A program made the translations under genes and the position numbers. From positions 7,948,501 to 8,012,500 of the forward strand of contig NC_090981.1 of assembly GCF_040807025.1 (NCBI RefSeq): a stretch of 64,000 bases of DNA, in the 5' to 3' direction. Positions 13,929 through 26,854 of the stretch are shown piece by piece; positions within the stretch are counted from its first letter, which is position 1; each line of letters opens with the position of its first letter. A model generated the notes under the pieces. It had not been told where the DNA came from, searched no databases, and saw only the letters and a program-made list of their open reading frames with translations. The stretch comes from Struthio camelus (lineage: Eukaryota; Chordata; Aves; Struthioniformes; Struthionidae).

Positions 13929-15263
13929 ACAGAATCACAGAAAGGCCAAGATTGGAAAGGACCTCTGGAGATCATCCAGTCCAACCTCCCTGCTCAAGCA
14001 GGGTCCTCTAGAGTACATTGCCCAGGATCACATCCAGACGGGTTTTGAATATCTCCAGGGAAGGAGACTCCACTACCTCTCTGGGCAACCTGTGCCAGGG
14101 CTCTGTCACCCTCACAGGAAAGAGGTTTCTCCTCATGTTCAGATGGAACTTGCTGTGGTTCAGTTTGTACCCGTTGCCTCTTGTCCTGTCCCTGGGCACC
14201 ACTGAGAAGAGCCTGGCCCCATTCTCTTGACACCCTCCCTTCAGATACTTGGACACACTGATCAGATCCCCTCTCAGTCATCTCTTCTCCAGGCTGAACA
14301 GGCACAGCTCCCTCAGCCTTTCTTCATAGGAGAGATGCTACAGTCCCCTCATCATCTTGGTAGCCCTCCACTGGACTCTCTCCAGGAGTGCCATGTCTCT
14401 CTTGTACTGGGGAGCCCAGCACTGGACACAGGACTCCAGGTGGGGCCTCACCAGGGCTGAGTAGAGGGGCAGGATCACCTCCCTTGACCTGCTGGCAACA
14501 CTCTGCCTAATGCAGCCCAGGATACCCTTGGCCTTCTTGGCCACAAGGGCACACTGCTGGCTCATGGTCAACTTGTTGTCCACCAGGACTCCCAGGTCCT
14601 TCTCTGCAGAGCTGCTTTCCAGCAGGTCAGCCCCCAGCCTGTCCTGGTGCATGGGGTTATTTCTCCCCAGGTGCAGGACCCTACACTTGCCTTTGTTGAA
14701 CTGCAGGAGGTTCCTCTCTGCCCAGCTCTCCAGCCTGTCCAGGTCCCTCTGAATGGCAGCACAGCCTTCTGGTGTGTCAGCCACTCCCCCCAGTTTAGTA
14801 TCATCAGCAAACTTGCTGAGGGGGCACTCTGTCCCTTCATCCAGGTCATCGATGAATACATTGAACAAGACTGGACCCAGGACTGACCCCTGGGGGACAC
14901 CACTAGCCACAGGCCTCCAACTAGACTCTGCGCCATTCACCACAACCCTCTGAGCTCTGCCATCCAGCCAGTTCTCAAGCCACCTCACTGTCCACTCGTC
15001 TAGCCCACACTTCCTGAGCTTACCTAGGAGGATGTGATGGGAGACAGTGTCAAAAGCCTTGCTGAAGTCCAGGGAGACAACATCCACTGCTCTGCCCTCA
15101 TCTCCCCAGCCAGTCCTTCCATCATAGAAGGCTATCAGATTGGTCAAGCATGATTTCCCCTTGGTGAATCCATGCTGACTACTCCTGATCCCCTTCTTGT
15201 CCTCCAGATGCTTAGTGAGGACCTCGAGGAGGAGCTGTTCCATCACCTTTCCAGGGATGGAGG
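13929..15263 (-). mobile_element. CR1 LINE, 5'-truncated copy (minus strand)
   Basis: A CR1 non-LTR retrotransposon lies in reverse orientation. Its 3' end is at the low coordinate and carries the terminal ATTCTGTG-type octamer repeats seen in CR1 tails. The ORF2 part (15246 down to 14338) stays open for 302 codons and covers the core of the reverse transcriptase: a [11 protein letters not shown] motif, the [10 protein letters not shown] motif, and FADDTKLGG with the catalytic aspartate pair. The 5' end, with endonuclease and ORF1, is missing, which is typical of truncated target-primed insertions. The copy is very similar to the one at 21252-22667, so both are fairly young copies of one subfamily. 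It sits in FRMD3 intron 1 in the same direction as the gene. Confidence 0.93.
14338..15246 (-). pseudogene. CR1 ORF2 reverse-transcriptase fragment
   Basis: The open frame runs from the RT finger/palm region through the C-terminal part and ends in the sequence [14 protein letters not shown], a typical CR1 ORF2 ending. The RT catalytic motif FADD is intact near codon 147. The N-terminal endonuclease and the first RT blocks are absent because the element is truncated, so this fragment cannot support autonomous movement. The first methionine is internal to the original protein and not a natural start. Confidence 0.9.
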
Positions 15264-15296
15264 AAATCTTTAAACTATGGAGGCATCTTTAAACTA
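15258..15296. repeat. 19-20 bp tandem duplication across the CR1 5' junction
   Basis: The unit TGGAGGAAATCTTTAAACTA is followed directly by TGGAGGCATCTTTAAACTA. The first TGGAGG belongs to CR1 and the rest to flanking DNA, so the duplication spans the truncation point and must have arisen during or after insertion. Confidence 0.75.
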
Positions 15297-16099
15297 TGAA
15301 GAATTTAGAGATATTATGCAAAGCTTGCATTAAGTTCTGAGAAAAGACATTCTGAAAGCCATTCTGGTTCTTACACATTAAAGCTATGATCTCATAGCCA
15401 CACTATGCATTAACAAAAACATTATAACGGTATACACACAAGATGTTTCAGTAACTTCCTGTTACTTCGAGGCTACATATTGCTTGAGTGTAACTTATTG
15501 TATCTCTTTAAATGGCTCCATTTCAGGCTAACAACAACAGAATTTGGTCCAAGAAAAAAAAGTAGCTATGCATACCATACTGCTCGCATTTTCAGGCATA
15601 TTTAGCTGTTATACAAGACTGCTGACTTGATTTAGAGCTGTGGATATTCAGCATTGCCAGAGAAAGAAAGCAAAACAAGAGAAGACCAACTGTGAGTGAC
15701 CAACAGCTTCCCAGAAGACCCCTCACATCTTCCAATTTGAACACCAAGCTCATCTCACTGTGCCTCTGCTAACGTCAGTGAAATTTCAGAGTAACTCAGC
15801 TTCTAATGCTTGCAGCTGAGAAATCTGTAAGACTTCCATAACAAAACCCAAACACTGGTGTGTTAGGAGCCTCCTATCACACCCAAACCCATCAAAAATA
15901 TCCCTGCTTGCACACAGCACAAATAATGCTCCATGAGAAATTCATTGACTCCTTGCCTTCTGCCTCCTTACCCTTATTCCTTAAAGAAATACAGAGGAGC
16001 AATTAAGGAATTGGGAAGAGGAACTAGAGTAACAGTTGTGTACTTGAAAACAACTTTATCACTGAAAATCCTCCCATAAGTTATCTTTCAAATTAAGGG
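15297..16099. other. FRMD3 intron 1 between CR1 and the promoter island
   Basis: AT-rich unique sequence about 0.8 kb long, between the truncated CR1 and the CpG-rich island. No exon, RNA gene or repeat was recognised. Confidence 0.6.
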
Positions 16100-17330
<1,231 letters not shown>

Positions 17331-17337
17331 CCTTGCG

Positions 17338-17381
17338 AAATAATAAATAAATAAATAAATAAAACCAACCACCACCACCAA
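17338..17381. repeat. TAAA and ACC microsatellites
   Basis: About six TAAA units are followed by four or five ACC units at the edge of the CpG island. Both are simple repeats and potentially length-variable. Confidence 0.85.
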
Positions 17382-20300
17382 ATGAGATGGGGGTGCAGTA
17401 AAGAACTAGAAGGGAACATAATGAGACTTCTTTTTCCCTTTACTCTATCTAAGAGTGAGCGCTAAGTCTTGGAAACTTGTTTCCCCAAGGCAAGTCCATT
17501 AGGGAGGAGTCTCATCCCGGTTGTTGTGTAAGTAGGAAAGAAAATACAGCCTCCAGATGCTTCCCTGCTATGCTCTCTCTCATGGAAGGGTGTATATTTG
17601 TGCAAAACTTTACAGAATATGTAGGAAGTAAGTGCTAAAACTGACTAGCCTTCAAAACAGGGACCAACAGCAGGATGAAAGAGGAGCACTTCTGGCACAC
17701 AACAGCCAGTGTGAAATGGGATATGACTGAAAGGCTACAGAAGAGAAAATTGTGCTGACAGCCACACACGGTGTATTGCAGTCATTTTGCCTAATTATAT
17801 CCTTGATGGCCTGGAGACTTTTATATTTTTTAAATAGTTCTGTGTGATTTTAATGTTATTTCGGGAAAAATCACTGAAAAAGCCTAAGCACTGCTACTCC
17901 TGCAAACTCTTCTTTCAGCTCTCTGCTGGACCACTAACAGCAGGAAATAGACAACCACAAACAAATGAGAAGTATATTGTGCAGGATGTTGTCAGTCAAA
18001 CCCTCAACCAGAGAAACAAGCATTCACACATATATAATGCTGACTACTTTGCTAATAAATATGCAAAGTCCTTTAATGTGGAACATAAAAGAAATGGTCA
18101 GTATATGCTTCTCAAATGATAAGTGCTTCTAATTGTGAATAGTGAAGCAAACTAGTGAGTACTTTAAACAGATTATTTACCTCAATAGCCACAGTCAGCC
18201 CACAAATTAGAGGAGATGGCCCTTATCAGCTGAGCCACCAGCTGTGGACACCCACTCATTGAAGTAACATTTTTTGTCCAATAGTCCTGAAGCATGGGAG
18301 CTCAGTAGAGCTAGGATTTCAGCCCACATGTGGATTTACTTGGAGGCTACACAGATTTTCCTCCCTGCAACAGAAAAGGAATATTTTCTTTCAAAGTCAG
18401 ATATTTTTACCTTCCCCTTTGGTCTCTCCAGCATGCATTCCTCCATCCACCCAAAAGGGAAATTGAAAGAGGGAGTTGAGCCAATGATGAACTAAAGTTT
18501 TATGGAGCAGGTCAAAGTTTACCAGTCAGAGGACTTTTCACTTTATTCTCCAAACCATGAACTTTATTTAGAGAAATTAACTTCCTAGGAATTCTCAGTA
18601 TTACAGTCAGCGATGATTGCACTGCAGAATAAACATCCACAGTAAACTGACTGTTACATAGCAAGTGTAAAATAGCACGTACAGATAGCAGCAGAGCTGT
18701 AGGAGCACAGAGCTCAGCACAAGTTTACTTACCTGGTTTTAAAAACAGGTCAGGTGTCTTTTTGACACTTTATTTGCTTCTGTGATACACTATCCCACAT
18801 ACACTTGAGATGCCCAGGAATTTCTAGATCTCATTCATACACAGAAATACTACTAGCACAGAATACAGCAGTTATCTAGCAACACACAGGATTACTCCAC
18901 TACCAAGTAAATGAAAAGAAACAAATATTCCACCCCACAGAAAAAAAAATCCAACAGAAATAAATACAGCTGTGGCTAGGACTCTCAGGTATCACAATAA
19001 CATAAACAAATAACAACAGTTCCGTTAAATCAAGTCTAGTACAGCTTAGATTAGAATCTGTCCCCTTCTGCAACAAGATGAGGATCTGCAACTCTAAAGG
19101 TTTTTTTAAGTAGACAGTCTGGACATTAGGTTTCTCTAGAATAGCTCCTAAAAAGGGGGGGAGGGTTGATCCAGCAATGAGCTAAAGTCTTAGGGAGCAG
19201 TTCAAAGTTAACTACAGCCAGAAAAATCTGATTTTGCTCTCAACACCATAAGGTTTACAGAAAAGACCTAGTTTCCTACATGTTCTAGAGCTGCAGTTAT
19301 ACTGAAGAAGGGTTGGACAATTTATGAAGGACCCAGTTCACCAAATAACTTCTTTGTAATAAGGTGCCAAATTTACCACCTCTTGTGCATATACTTTGTT
19401 TTCTTCAGTGGCATTGCCTTTGAAATGCACATTATATTTGTGCAAAGTGTATCCAGAAGCCAAAACTAAATCAGTACTGAAATAAAGTGAACTTCAACCT
19501 AGTCTATTCATGTAATATTGCTTACTGAGTTTTTAATCTATCCCTTTTTATTGCATAGCAACTGCTGTGTGATATTTTATTATACTTATTTGGTAACACA
19601 AAGTGCAGATAATTTGGTTTATTCTTAAAAATACTTCATTTAAGAAGAGAGTGTTAAAGGTTGCTTCAAATTTAAAATTATAAAAATATTGGGTAGTAAT
19701 AGATCTGGATATACTAGGCAGTTCAAGAGGTTAAAAGAAAAAAAAATAAGCTCTTCAGATGTAATGTACTCAAACAGATCCCACATCTACTAGAGACTTC
19801 TGTTTCAAGCTTAAGTAAGCATTTGAAAGAAAAAAAAATGCAACAATTTCACTTGATAACAACAAACAATTGTTAAGAAAAAGGGTTATTTTGCATCTGG
19901 AAATAGAAGGTCTCTCACATCTGACTATTACACCAGTAATTTGGAAACTATATATAAAATATTAATGCATATTTTTATAATTCTTATTACTGTCCTAACA
20001 AACCCTAAGAGTATTTTTACTATTTAAATGATTTAGAGATGCATAATTTACAAAGAAAAGTCCTACTGATTGCAATGAGAACACAGTTGAGCCAGAAGCT
20101 GAAACTTTAATTCACACAGGGTTTCTACTTTCTTTTATACTAAAAACAAAAAACACCCCACAGGTTCACTGCATGAAAGAGAAGGCAACAAAATCTGTAA
20201 AACATCATACTATTTGACAGTAGCACAAAAGTAAGCAGGACTTTCATGTTTGTACTTCAAAGGAAACAATTATTGTGAGCCAGACACGCTCTCATTGCAA

Positions 20301-21251
20301 ATTCACTAAAACGAAGGGCTATCAGTCATATATTTGGTCACTTGTATGCCAGCAGAAAAAGCTAACATCCTACTGATATCAGCAGGGATGTGCCACAGCT
20401 TGTATGGTGCTAATGGTCTTGCTGGCCCCCGAGCTCCTTACACATGCCTGAGAGAGAGGCAGCCAAGGGCATGGCTCACAGGGGGAGCCAAGGCAAGTCA
20501 GAAAAAAAGTATTTTCTTCCACTGCTGCTGCAGAAAGTTTAGCAATTTCGCCTGAGACTCGGGAAGAAGTGCTGGGAAAGCATTACCATGCACCATTCCA
20601 GAATAATGGGTTGCATTTGCTGTACAAATTTCTTACCAAACTTCCTGCAGATGTCACCTAGAAGCTCAGATACACATCAGCATTTATCAGCCTGTTAAAC
20701 AGTGTTGCACAATACCACATCTGAACACAGCCTACTGGAACAAACCTTCCATTGATTTTAACCCACAGAAGCCAATTACCATTAAGGCAAACATCAGCTC
20801 AGAGCCTTTGGTTCAGGGGGTACAAAGTCAGTGAGACAATTATCATGATTCACTGGGTCCAGGGCCTTGCCAAGATGTTTCTGCCAGTAGGGACAAACAA
20901 CTTTCCTGTATACTCCTATACATATATACACCTGTACACTCCTATATTTCAGAGAATGCATACCCAGTCATGCTTGCTAATGACGTTGTGATGGGTGTCC
21001 AGGATTCTTTCAGATTCTGGGGTTAATCACACTGAACTTGAGAGATCATCATTTGTCAGATATAAGAACTAATTAGAGCTAAGTAGTTCTACACATGATG
21101 GACACTGGACAACACTAAACAATTAACACCAGACAAGCTACAAGTATAACAAAGCTAAGAAGTATAGTAAAGCTAGAAATAGAACTAAAAATATATACAC
21201 ATATCAGAGCTCTATGGTTAAGCCACAGATGCACAGCATGATGACTGCTCT
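17382..21251. other. intergenic sequence upstream of FRMD3
   Basis: AT-rich sequence with no long open frame, RNA gene or clear mobile element. It lies upstream of FRMD3 and may hold enhancers, which cannot be judged from one sequence. Confidence 0.55.
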
Positions 21252-22667
21252 CAGAATCACAGAATGGTTGAGGTTGGAAGGGACCTCTGGAGATCATCTA
21301 GTCCAACCCCCCTGCTCAAGCAGGGTCCTCTAGAGCATATTTCCCAGGATCACATCCAGACGGGTTTTGAATATCTCCAGGGAAGGAGACTCCACTACCT
21401 CTCTGGGCAACCTGTTCCAATGCTCTGTCACCCTCACAGTGAAGAAGTTTTTCCTCAGGTTCAGATGGAACTTCCTGTGTGGTTCAGTTTCTGCCCGTTG
21501 CCTCTTGTCCTGTCCCTGGGCACCACTGAGAAGAGGCTGGCCTCATCCTCTTGACACTCCCCCTTCAGATACTTGTACACATTGATGAGATCCCCTCTCA
21601 GTCTTCTCTTCTCCAGGCTGAACAGGCCCAGCTCCCTCAGCCTTTCTTCATAGGAGAGATGCTACAGTCCCCTCATCATCTTTGTAGCCCTCCGCTGGAC
21701 TCTCTCCAGGAGTGCCATGTCTCTCTTGTACTGGGGAGCCCAGCACTGGAGACAGCACTCCAGGTGAGGCCTCACCAGGGCTGAGTAGAGGGGCAGGATC
21801 ACCTCCCTCGACCGGCTGGCAACACTCTGCCTAATGCAGCCCAGGATACCCTTGGCCTTCTTGGCCACAAGGGCACACTGCTGCCTCATGTTTAACTTGT
21901 TGTCCACCAGGACTCCCAGGTCCTTCTCTGCAGAGCTGCTCTCCAGCAGGTCAACCCCCAGCCTGTACTGCTGCCTGGGGTTATTCCTCCCCAGGTGCAG
22001 GACCCTGCACTTGCCTTGGTTGAACTCCATGAGGTTCCTCTCCGCCCAGCTCTCCAGCCTGTCCAGGTCCCTCTGAATGGCAGCACAGCCCTCTGGTGTG
22101 TCAGCCACTCCCCCCAGTTTAGTATCATCAGCAAACTTGCTGAGGGGGCACTCTGTCCCTTCATCCAGGTCACTGATGAATACATTGAACAAGACTGGAC
22201 CCAGGACTGACCCCTGGGGGACACCACTAGCTACAGGCCTCCAACTAGACTCTGCGCCATTCACCACAACCCTCTGAGCTCGGCCATCCAGCCAGGTCTC
22301 AATCCACCTCACCGTCCACTCCTCCAACCCACACTTCCTGAGCTTGCCTAGGAGGATGTGATGGGAGACAGTGTCAAAAGCCTTGCTGAAGTCCAGGGAG
22401 ACAACATCCACTGCTCTGCCCTCATCTCCCCAGCCAGTCCTTCCATCATAGAAGGCTATCAGATTGGTCAAGCATGATTTCCCCTTGGTGAATCCATGCT
22501 GACTACTCCTGATCACCTTCTTGTCCTCCAGATGCTTAGTGATGACCTCGAGGAGGAGCTGTTCCATCACCTTTCCAGGGATGGAGGTGAGGCTGACTGG
22601 CCTGTAGTTTCCTGGGTCCTCCTTCTTGCCCTTTTTGAAGACTGGGGTGACATTGGCTTTCTCTCGC
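21252..22667 (-). mobile_element. CR1 LINE, second 5'-truncated copy (minus strand)
   Basis: This is the same CR1 subfamily and orientation as the copy at 13929-15263. The 3' octamer-type tail is at the low-coordinate end (AGAATCACAGAATGG). ORF2 is open for the whole retained RT region. It extends further 5' than the first copy and includes the [20 protein letters not shown] segment that precedes the RT palm. CR1 similarity stops near 22667. Sequence beyond it is unrelated to CR1 and looks like part of an LTR retroelement on the same strand. Confidence 0.93.
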
Positions 22668-22744
22668 CCTTTCCTTGTCCTTATGGGCCACCCCTCCGGT
22701 ATAGCTTTCCCCGGACTGTTCTCACCATGCTCGAGCTGCACCAA
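21662..22744 (-). pseudogene. CR1 ORF2 RT fragment fused to unrelated upstream sequence
   Basis: The open frame of 360 codons contains about 335 codons of CR1 reverse transcriptase, with [21 protein letters not shown] and FADDTKLGG intact. It ends in the same RATKMMRGL sequence as the other copy. The first 25 or so residues, starting [15 protein letters not shown], do not belong to CR1. They are read from the adjoining element, so the ATG is an accident of the junction. Endonuclease and ORF1 are absent. Confidence 0.88.
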
Positions 22745-22746
22745 GA

Positions 22747-23230
22747 TGATTCAGGTTCTCCCTGGCAGTTGGCATCAGGGGCGTCCCCGCTGATGGGTGG
22801 GTTGTCGGGTCCGCAGGCCAGCTGACGGTGAGTCCAAGTCCACACCAGAGGTATGTGGCTTACTTCCTTTTATCCTTCCCGGGCTTAGCTCATTATCCAA
22901 TCGATCAATGCCAGACCACAGCTACATAATAGAACAGATGGCCTCAGTCGATAACAGTATGGATACCAACAGATAACCCAGTGCAAAGTTCCACAGTACC
23001 TAAGATGCTTACGGTGTGAGTCTGCGGTGTCACTTCTCCTTTGCTGACTAGGTTTGCTCAGCCCTCATGGTATCACTGGAGGGCTACAGCAACCCCACAG
23101 TGTGGTGGCACCAGCTGTGGTGCACCCAGCGTTCGTTAACTCCTGGGGAGCCCCCCAGAGCAAGCTCCTCTTCTATGGACTGCACCATCCTGAGTCCCGC
23201 ACTTGCCTGTGCGGCACCTATCAAACATAG
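22747..23230 (-). repeat. candidate LTR of an unclassified retroelement
   Basis: Read on the minus strand, this stretch has a TATA-like GGATAAAAGGAAG (plus 22863-22875) preceded by CCAAT-type and GC-rich sequence. It ends in ...GAATCA, followed by TCT and then TGGTGCAGCTCG, an arrangement like an LTR end followed by a tRNA primer-binding site. No AATAAA was seen between the TATA and the proposed end, and the upper boundary is not defined. The call rests on layout only and could be wrong. Confidence 0.35.
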
Positions 23231-24025
23231 TCAAGAAAACAGCAGGCAGCATCCTCTCATAGTTTCCAGTGCTGCCTCTCCAAGAAGCCTCTCTGTCTTC
23301 CCAGAACCATGTTCCTTAATGCTTCTCTCACTACTGGTTCTCGCTAGTTGCTTTCAAACAATCAATGCAATAGCCTCTGCACTTCTTACCAACCCCAGAG
23401 AAACCCTGCAGCTCACATGGCTGAAAGATTAATTGGTTTTGCATGTAACACAACTGATGGTTTCAGATGTCTATAGTTAATTCATTACCTAAAGCAACTT
23501 GACTGTCTCTTGCTGTATGCAAGGTGGGTACTGCATCCATGTATCTCACCAGTCTCTGATAAATCAAAGAAACATTCCCACACCAATGATTTAATAATCC
23601 AGATGAAGGTACTCTGCATCTCAGGATCAAGCTCAAAATTGCAGCTCTGCTTTCTTGACTGGATCTGTGCATGGGAAAAGAATATAACAATGCACATTAT
23701 ATCTGCTCAGCAAAAAAGTTAGATTTTTAATAACTAGAGGTATATTTAGACTCTTATAATCAGTGTTGGCAGGTGGAATAAAGAGGTAGCGCCCCTCTAT
23801 AGCTTGAATAGCTCCTCTTAGTATTTATCTAAATGAGTGTTTAATAAGGCTCCAACTAAATAGAGTCTGTTAGACCAAATAGTTACATTTTAAAAAATAA
23901 TTAATGAACATTAATAAGGACCACTGCATGGAGGATAAAAATAAGACTAAAAGTTGATCATTACACTAATATTACTCACAAAATGGTTTTGTACCCCCCC
24001 ATACATATTTGGTGTGTTCTTTTAT
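23231..24025. other. intergenic sequence
   Basis: No gene or clear repeat was recognised. The first 200 bases may still belong to the candidate LTR on the left. Confidence 0.5.
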
Positions 24026-24397
24026 ACTGTTCTTTGTCGGGGGCGATGTGTACCAGAAGACGATTAGGAACAGCAACAAAGTATTCTCTCAGTGCCACAA
24101 GCCCTAGGAAAGTGCGCCTAACATGAAGACTTGAGTCAGTGCCAAGACGGACGGGGGCGCGTGAGCTATCCGAGTGCAGATATCGAAACCAGGGCAAGGA
24201 CGTGAGAGAGGGAAGATAATCTCGATGCAGAGCGCGGCTTGTAGCAATGTAGCAAAGTAACTTTAATCTGTAAACACAGCTGTATTCTCACATGATAAGG
24301 TGTATGTTCTCACACAATAAGGTATATAAGAGAGGATGGAATATGAAATAAACAATCTTGCTTCACTACACGCAAGGTTCGTGCCTCAATCCCCACA
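24026..24397 (+). repeat. solo LTR, plus orientation (left boundary approximate)
   Basis: The stretch is GC-richer than its surroundings and shows the order expected of an LTR. A CpG-containing U3 is followed by the TATA box GGTATATAAG at 24321-24330, a polyadenylation signal AATAAA at 24347-24352, a short R/U5 and a terminal CCCCACA. It begins near TGTTCTTTGTCGGGG. No convincing target duplication was seen, so the exact left end is uncertain. No internal retroviral sequence adjoins it. Confidence 0.6.
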
Positions 24398-26114
24398 GCT
24401 CTTGTTACTGGGTAAATTTAGCCACTACTGGGCAGAACTTGCTTGCAATAATGTCCTGTTTCCATTGCTGCTTCACAAGCACTTTGAAACAGCTGAAGGC
24501 ACTTAGACTGGTTTGGGGCATTTTACAGTTCTTTTTCTTCTTTTGGGCTATTCTGATTTTTAATACTTCTATCATACAATTTGAATTTTGCATCCTTTGT
24601 CTACACTAGTATTTGCCTAACTTTAAATACGTTTAAAGCACTTTTCCAAGCAGGAATGCTCTTCTAAGTCAGGGCCTATATGAAAAATCAAATTTTATAC
24701 CTGGCTCTTATTAGCATAAGTCAAGCTAGAGTCCACAAAATAAAACTTCTGCTTTGCGCATAAGCAAAGTCAGGTTCCTAGTAGATTTTGCCAGCAAATT
24801 AGGGAGTACAGGAAGAATGTGGATCATATACAGGTATTTCAGGTTTGTTAATCTTGCCAGAATCTAATTTCTATACAGAATCTGTTATTAAAGTAATTAG
24901 CACCTTGATTTTTAAATAATCCTATGCAACAATATTCAGTTTCTGATACTGCTCTCTTTGTAGCTTCTGATTTTTGTTATTAATTCCTTTCTAAATTACA
25001 TCAATGATTATTTGCTCTTTATTGATCTAGATCTTTTAATTATGTAAGAGCTAACAAGGGCAGGATCCTAAACTGCAATTATCTTTGTTGCTGGACTTCC
25101 TTGCATGTGAGAGGCTATATGGTGTAACAGTTAAGTATGTTTATAAGTGACTGTAGAATGAAGGCTTGACTATTCAGGAATGAGATGTGGAATAACCAAA
25201 TGCAAAAAAACATCACACACATTAAGAAAGCACATTTCAAGAGCATTCACTGTTAACTGCTCAGTAACAATAATCTTACAGGTTACTTTTAGGAGTAGCA
25301 TTTTAAAATATACTTTTTTCCCTTGCCACCCTCCAAACTTGGAGGTGGCTACATTTTACTAATGCTTTGAGTGCTTTCAAAATTAATGGTGCTTACATCA
25401 GTGTACATTGTCTACATCAGTGTACATTGTTGTTATCCTAAGTAATGTTGAAATACAGAGTACATCATAACTTTTACACCCTGAGTGTTAGCAGGCAAGT
25501 GACAGATGAGAAGATAAAATAATTAATCTCTTGTAGAACCTGTACTTCCAATGGAGACCAGAAGCTTTTAGAGTGAGAAGGTAATCTTGCAGAAGCTGGT
25601 TCCAATCTCATTTAAACTGGAATAAAACCAGTATAGCTCTGTTGGTGTCCTCTTTAGCTATGCCAGATTTCCTTTTGAAGAGACTAAAGGAAATTGTTTT
25701 TGTTCCCATAACTCTGTGGCCTCCTTTATTTTCAGTCTGTCTCTACAGTAATACTGAGATTACTCTAACCTATATGTGATTGTGCCCTGAAAGGAGTAGC
25801 TGTGTGCTCACCAGGAACACTCCAAACCCCAGCAGCCTTCTACACCCAGGTAGAAAGATCCAGGTATTTTCCTGACTCTACTCCAGAGGAGCACAAAAGC
25901 ATCAGACATAAGTCCAGAACAGAAAGCCATGACTTTCAGCCACCTTTGAACTACACTGCTGCAGCACTAGTTGCTATTCTGGACTGAAACAACAACCCAG
26001 TTTTCCAATTTCCTAATTTTTTACATTTCCAACATCATAGTCAAGAAATAACACATTATTATACAACCTCAAGCTTTTAGACAGATTTTCATTTGTTGAA
26101 CACTTTGAGGACTC
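24398..26114. other. intergenic sequence
   Basis: AT-rich sequence without gene-like features. It contains the 18-bp direct duplication listed separately. Confidence 0.55.
25394..25430. repeat. 18-bp direct tandem duplication
   Basis: The sequence TACATCAGTGTACATTGT occurs at 25394-25411 and again, identical, at 25413-25430, with one base between copies. Identity implies a recent duplication. Confidence 0.9.
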
Positions 26115-26181
26115 TTACTGGTTGGACTAGATGGTCCCTAAAGGTCCCTTCCAACCTCAATTGTTCTGTGATGCTGTGATT
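26115..26181 (+). mobile_element. CR1 3'-tail fragment
   Basis: A short piece matches the conserved CR1 3' UTR: GGTTGGACTAGATGGTCC, then AGGTCCCTTCCAACCT, and a tail of two imperfect octamers (TTCTGTGATGCTGTGAT). Only the last 67 or so bases of the element are present. It lies about 130 bp left of the provirus. Confidence 0.8.
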
Positions 26182-26314
26182 ACGTTAATGCATTCACTTT
26201 AGTCAGGTCACAGGGAGGAATTTTTATGTGGGAATACAGACTTTGATTTCTTGCATTCAATTAAGTTTGGTAAGATTCTTGTGAAAACTTGGAGTTGCTA
26301 TCAACTGTATCTAC

Positions 26315-26854
26315 TGTTAGAAAAGGGAGCTAATTCAGCTCTCGCCCAGCTTAGCACTAGTGCCTAAAGTAGACGAAGCCTGCAGGCCGCAGGACTGAAT
26401 TGCAAATGAGCTCGAGAGACATTGCTGAGGATGCAAACCCAGCTCGAACCAGCCCTCAAGGATACAGCACACAATGGCCAGAGGTAACCGTCAACCTCCG
26501 GATAAGATACAGCACACAATGGCCAGAGGTAACGGTCAACCTTCGGATAAGAGAAGGCACTGTGAAACAGGAACATAGCAACCGTCCCGGGACGTAGACG
26601 TGAACCAATCAAAAGGAAAGAGACCACCGACTCAGTAAAGAAGATTGGAAGAGACCGTCACTGGCAGGCGGGGAAGTTTGACTGTAAGGAGTATAATTAC
26701 CCTAAAATTTCTTTGTTCGGGGTCCCTCCCCGGAGGCACCCAGCTCGAGCTGTTACTTTGCTGTACCGTCATTTAAATAAATCATTAAATTCACTGCTAG
26801 ACATACGTGAGACTCTGCTCCTAGGAAACCTAGGGTCAAACTGTTTCCGTAACA
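26315..26854 (+). repeat. provirus 5' LTR
   Basis: The LTR is 540 bp, TG...CA bounded. It holds a tandem duplicated block of about 44 bp in U3 (roughly 26464-26550), a CCAAT-type motif (AACCAATCAAAAGG) near 26594, a TATA-like AGTATAATTA near 26690 and a polyadenylation signal AATAAA at 26776-26781. By hand alignment it differs from the 3' LTR at about 14 positions plus three small indels. Confidence 0.93.
26464..26550 (+). repeat. tandem duplicated U3 block
   Basis: Two near-identical units of about 44 bp, each containing GATACAGCACACAATGGCCA followed by GAGGTAAC and a TCAACCT..CGGATAAG segment, stand head to tail. The 3' LTR has the same pair. The related solo LTR at 40260 has only one degenerate unit. 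Such U3 repeats often act as enhancers in retroviruses; that role is inference here. Confidence 0.85.

Noticed and set aside
14510-14953. Plus-strand open frames antisense to the CR1 reverse transcriptase (also at 21834-22277).
   Set aside because: They are mirror frames of the CR1 ORF2 and recur in both copies for that reason.
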